Virus record (IMG/VR): IMGVR_UViG_3300022752_000241
Coordinates: 1 to 32,815 of that record
Origin: a virus
DNA: 32,815 nt
Strand: one strand, 5' to 3'
In this document: in pieces, positions 30,126 to 32,815 of the stretch
Layout: every line of letters begins with the position of its first letter
Numbering within the stretch: the stretch's first letter is position 1
Translations under genes and position numbers: made by a program
The notes under the pieces: generated by a model
The model's database searches: none
What the model saw: the letters and a program-made list of their open reading frames with translations, nothing else
Told to the model about the DNA's origin: nothing

Positions 30126-31325
30126 TTGGGAATTTCAGACAAGTTAAAAGAGTTTTCAGAACCAGGTAAATCTGGCTCTGACATAAAAGCATTAAATACT
30201 CCAGAAGAATGGCGACCACGCTTAGATGTTGACGACACTAAGGGTGGTTTTGTTGTATCTAAGCCACGTCCTGCTGGACAAATTCCAGATGCAGAAGAAG
30301 TTCTCAAAGAATTTGACTTAGACCCACTGGCGTGGGCAGTAACTTCTCTGCGTCGCTCACGTTGGCAAACTCATTCTGGAGAGTGGCTTGAGTCAGTTCG
30401 TGTAAGTTTGACTCCATCTGGAATTGCACAATCAGAGCAATTGGATGCAGAAAAATTAATTGATGAAGTAAAAAAGTGGCGTCCTCAAACTGGAATTAAA
30501 ACTTCAACTGGAAGTGGTGCTTTTTCAGTTTTCCCTAGCGACCAACAGATTGGCAAAAAAACTGGCTCTGGTGGTACAGAGCAATCAATTGAAAGAATTT
30601 TATATCTTACTGGTGCATCAGTAGCAAGATTCAAAGGTCTACAAAAGATGGGACTGTCTCTTGGAACTATTGTTTTAGGTCTACCAGGAGACCACGTAGA
30701 AGGTAACGTTTCTCAAAATGGACGTTTACAAGGTCTAGCATCATCTGACCTTGGACTTACCGAGCAAGTTCGTGTTGCACGTCGCTTGCTTATGGCACAG
30801 ATTAAAGCACTAGCACCTTTAGCCGAACGAATGATTGTTCCAGTGATTAACGGAAACCACGACGAGGTAACTCGTCAGGTTGCAGCAGACCCTGCTGATG
30901 GCTGGAACGTTGAAATTGCATCGTCAGTACAAGACGCTTGTGCTGAGAATCCTGCTCTGCAACACGTAGAATTTCGTTATCCATCACACGGTCATCAAAC
31001 ACTAACGGTAGACATAAATGGATGTATGCTTGGTCTATTTCACGGACACCAAGCAAATCAAAACAACGTCCTTAAATATTTATCTGGTCAAGCAGCAGGT
31101 CAAACCGCATTAGGAGGTGCAGACGTTTGGGTCTCTGGTCACTTCCACAATTTTAGAACTATGGATATTGGTGACAGACTTTGGTGTCAGTGCCCAACTA
31201 CTGACCCAGGTTCAGAGTGGTTCCGTGACCGTGCAGGTCTAGAATCAAAACCTGGACTATTGACTATGGTTCTTGGTGGAGATTATGACCCACGAGAAAA
31301 CATTAGCGTACTGCCAGTAAGGTAG
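30126..31325 (+). CDS. Calcineurin-like metallophosphoesterase
   Basis: 399 residues with a TTG start. Motifs: LGLPGDHVEGN (about residue 195), VINGNHDEV (about 240), LGLFHGHQ (about 298) and VSGHFHNF (about 337), all metal-ligand loops of calcineurin-like phosphoesterases. The substrate may be DNA ends (Mre11/SbcD type) or a nucleotide; I cannot tell. The N-terminal 150 residues are unassigned and end in a segment with basic and Trp residues, perhaps DNA-binding. MGISDKLKEF echoes MSLSDKLNS of the preceding gene. No ribosome-binding site is visible, so translation may be coupled to that gene. Confidence 0.75.
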   Translation: MGISDKLKEFSEPGKSGSDIKALNTPEEWRPRLDVDDTKGGFVVSKPRPAGQIPDAEEVLKEFDLDPLAWAVTSLRRSRWQTHSGEWLESVRVSLTPSGIAQSEQLDAEKLIDEVKKWRPQTGIKTSTGSGAFSVFPSDQQIGKKTGSGGTEQSIERILYLTGASVARFKGLQKMGLSLGTIVLGLPGDHVEGNVSQNGRLQGLASSDLGLTEQVRVARRLLMAQIKALAPLAERMIVPVINGNHDEVTRQVAADPADGWNVEIASSVQDACAENPALQHVEFRYPSHGHQTLTVDINGCMLGLFHGHQANQNNVLKYLSGQAAGQTALGGADVWVSGHFHNFRTMDIGDRLWCQCPTTDPGSEWFRDRAGLESKPGLLTMVLGGDYDPRENISVLPVR

Positions 31326-31327
31326 TC

Positions 31328-32134
31328 GTGAAAAGCAAAACTTACATAATCGCTTGGGATGGTGCAATAAAAAATTGCATCAACATAAGTGAACAACTTT
31401 ATGGGGAGATAGACCATAAGTTTTTTAATGTGTCTGCACAGCCAGAAGTCACAGAACACTGGGAAAGAAAAGAAGACGTAAGGTATTACAGGCACTTTTT
31501 TAACGCAGTAAAAGAATTTTTATCTACTGATGCTGAAGTTTTTATATTTAGTGCTGGAGATGCTAGATACGATAACTACGTTGAATATACAAAATACATA
31601 GAAAAGATTTTTTCTGAAAATCCAAATTTAGTTGCTTTTGCACCAAACGCCACATACGACGACTGGTCTGGGGAACGTTCTTACATAAGACAATCAATTA
31701 AGTATGAAAATTTATATTTGACTACTTGCACTAACGGTATTCATTTTGCACTTAGTAGAGAAGTTTGCATTGTGCTAAATGACTTCTATCAATGGTCATC
31801 TATAGATAGCAATCTTATAGAGTCAGAAAAAATGTTTAGTGGGTGGGGGATTGATATCGCTATTTCTGCTTATGCAATCTATAACAATAAATATTGCTAC
31901 AGAGATGCCAACGTTAAATTAGAACATCCAATTTCAAGTAGTTATAATAAACAAAGAGCATCCGAAGAGGGTTCAATAACTATAAACGGCTTTTCAATGT
32001 ACTTAGAAAAAGTTCATGGATACAGTAGAGATAAATACATTGACATCGTTCAAAAAATTAATAAGTTATTTAGAGAACCAAAAACTTTGTCCGTAGAAGA
32101 TTTTTACGCAAATTACAAAGAATTAGAGATTTAA
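31328..32134 (+). CDS. Glycosyltransferase-like protein
   Basis: 268 residues with a GTG start, six bases after AAGG. The reading suggests a GT-A fold: YIIAWDGAIKNCI, VFIFSAGDARYD (a possible acidic metal site), NGIHFALSREV, and SGWGIDIAISAYAIYN, a GWGxD motif near the end as in sugar transferases. The acceptor is unknown. It is AT-rich, and the stop touches the ATG of the cytidylyltransferase gene (TAAATG), so they probably act together. Confidence 0.55.
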   Translation: MKSKTYIIAWDGAIKNCINISEQLYGEIDHKFFNVSAQPEVTEHWERKEDVRYYRHFFNAVKEFLSTDAEVFIFSAGDARYDNYVEYTKYIEKIFSENPNLVAFAPNATYDDWSGERSYIRQSIKYENLYLTTCTNGIHFALSREVCIVLNDFYQWSSIDSNLIESEKMFSGWGIDIAISAYAIYNNKYCYRDANVKLEHPISSSYNKQRASEEGSITINGFSMYLEKVHGYSRDKYIDIVQKINKLFREPKTLSVEDFYANYKELEI

Positions 32135-32566
32135 ATGGGATTAAGAATTTATAGTGGTGGAACCTACGACCTATTTCACTCTGGTCACGTAAGACTTTTA
32201 AAGAGATTAAAAGATATGGCTGGTGAAAACGGAGTCTTGATAGTAGCCGTAAACTCAGACAGTTTTGTTGAAAAATTTAAAGGTCAAAAGCCAGTAATGT
32301 CTTTAAAAGAAAGAATGGAAGTAGTTTCAGCCTGTAGATACGTAGACGTAGTAGTTGAAAATTACGGGAACGAAGACTCTAGGCAAGTCATTCTAGATTG
32401 CAAAGCAGATTTTGTAGTTACTGGTACAGACTGGTGTGACCGAGACTACATGAAACAAATGGGTTTCACTAGAGAGTGGCTAGAAGAGCACAGCATAGGT
32501 TTTGGATTTCTTCCATATACAAATGGAATTAGTACAACAGAATTAAAAAAGAGAATTATTTCTTAA
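32135..32566 (+). CDS. Cytidylyltransferase (TagD/HldE-type nucleotidyltransferase)
   Basis: 143 residues. The HxGH nucleotide-binding motif appears in GTYDLFHSGHVRLL at about residue 10, followed by VAVNSDSFVEKFKGQKPV, SLKERMEVV, and a C-terminal ISTTELKKRI. This matches glycerol-3-phosphate cytidylyltransferase-like enzymes that make CDP-activated polyols or sugars. With the glycosyltransferase-like neighbour it could activate a sugar for transfer. Confidence 0.85.
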   Translation: MGLRIYSGGTYDLFHSGHVRLLKRLKDMAGENGVLIVAVNSDSFVEKFKGQKPVMSLKERMEVVSACRYVDVVVENYGNEDSRQVILDCKADFVVTGTDWCDRDYMKQMGFTREWLEEHSIGFGFLPYTNGISTTELKKRIIS

Positions 32567-32815
32567 ACTTTTTTTCTTCACGTTCTTGGTGATATGCATT
32601 TACAGCATTAGCACTGGTACGACTACGCCATTTAAATCCACACTCGGTACATTCAACCATACGAGCAGTAGTCCATCTACCACCACCCGTGAGATTAACA
32701 ATATAAGTTTTTAATTTGCTAGTACGAGCAGAGCAGTAGCCACACTGAGGATAGCGACCTCTGCGATATTCATCACCATTAGCATCGACAGATAAAGTTC
32801 TACGAACTTCATTTT
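32556..32815 (-). CDS. Zinc-ribbon protein (5' partial)
   Basis: The frame is open to the right edge, so the start lies outside. The visible 86 residues contain PQCGYCSART and VECTECGFKWRS, two CxxC pairs of a zinc ribbon, between basic stretches, and end in REEKKFKK. Its last 11 bp overlap the convergent cytidylyltransferase gene. A DNA- or RNA-binding role is possible. Confidence 0.65.
   Translation of the reverse strand, partial: NEVRRTLSVDANGDEYRRGRYPQCGYCSARTSKLKTYIVNLTGGGRWTTARMVECTECGFKWRSRTSANAVNAYHQEREEKKFKK

Overview
The window looks like part of the AT-rich genome of a tailed phage of Actinobacteria. The host inference rests on actinobacterial or actinophage families (a WhiB-type iron-sulfur regulator, an FmdB zinc ribbon, DUF3039-like and DUF7455-like proteins) and on TAnnnT -10 boxes placed exactly for leaderless mRNAs. 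Low GC and the collagen-like fibres suggest a freshwater actinobacterial host of the Nanopelagicales kind, but that is inference. No head, portal or terminase large-subunit gene was recognised, so this is a segment of a larger genome.

Layout. 1-4.5 kb (+): the end of a coiled-coil/PA14 structural protein, two small membrane proteins (holin candidates), a cysteine-cluster virion-type protein and an M23 endolysin, closed by a terminator. 4.6-8.6 kb (-): an HExxH protein, an orphan DNA methyltransferase, a DUF4406-dNMP kinase fusion and tightly overlapping small genes. 8.66-10.4 kb (-): an RNA region holding a promoter- and terminator-bounded ncRNA of about 490 nt, four cloverleaf-like RNA elements around a small membrane-protein gene, a phage-encoded tmRNA and a 44-residue basic protein. 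10.5-11 kb (+): an HTH regulator. 11.1-15.5 kb (-): an operon with a GH130-like propeller, a DUF3039-like protein, a B12-dependent ribonucleotide reductase, NrdH, FmdB, WhiB and a second holin-like protein. 15.5-20.9 kb (+): a zinc protein and a tail-fibre operon with two collagen-like fibres. 20.9-23.4 kb (-): FkbM methyltransferase, TPR protein, second GH130-like propeller and a zinc protein. 23.4-25.7 kb (+): a second DNA methyltransferase, a candidate small RNA, a nuclease-like protein and a small serine recombinase. 25.6-29.3 kb (-): a glycosyltransferase and a primase-helicase. 29.4-32.6 kb (+): a membrane/coil protein, an HTH protein, a metallophosphoesterase, a glycosyltransferase-like protein and a cytidylyltransferase. 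A partial zinc protein enters from the right edge.

How the parts fit. RNR, NrdH and dNMP kinase would feed dNTPs to replication by the primase-helicase. The two methyltransferases probably protect phage DNA. The propellers, FkbM enzyme, glycosyltransferases and cytidylyltransferase suggest glycan modification of the virion, phage DNA or host surface. WhiB, the HTH proteins and tmRNA are regulation or host-takeover candidates. Many genes are coupled by TAATG stop/start overlaps; several transcription units begin with a -10 box whose predicted start site is the A of the ATG.

The least explained parts are the RNA region at 8.66-9.82 kb and a 33-bp promoter-like sequence found in inverted orientation at 7.7 kb and 25.0 kb, the second copy just before the serine recombinase. 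All assignments are by reading; no database or folding search was run.
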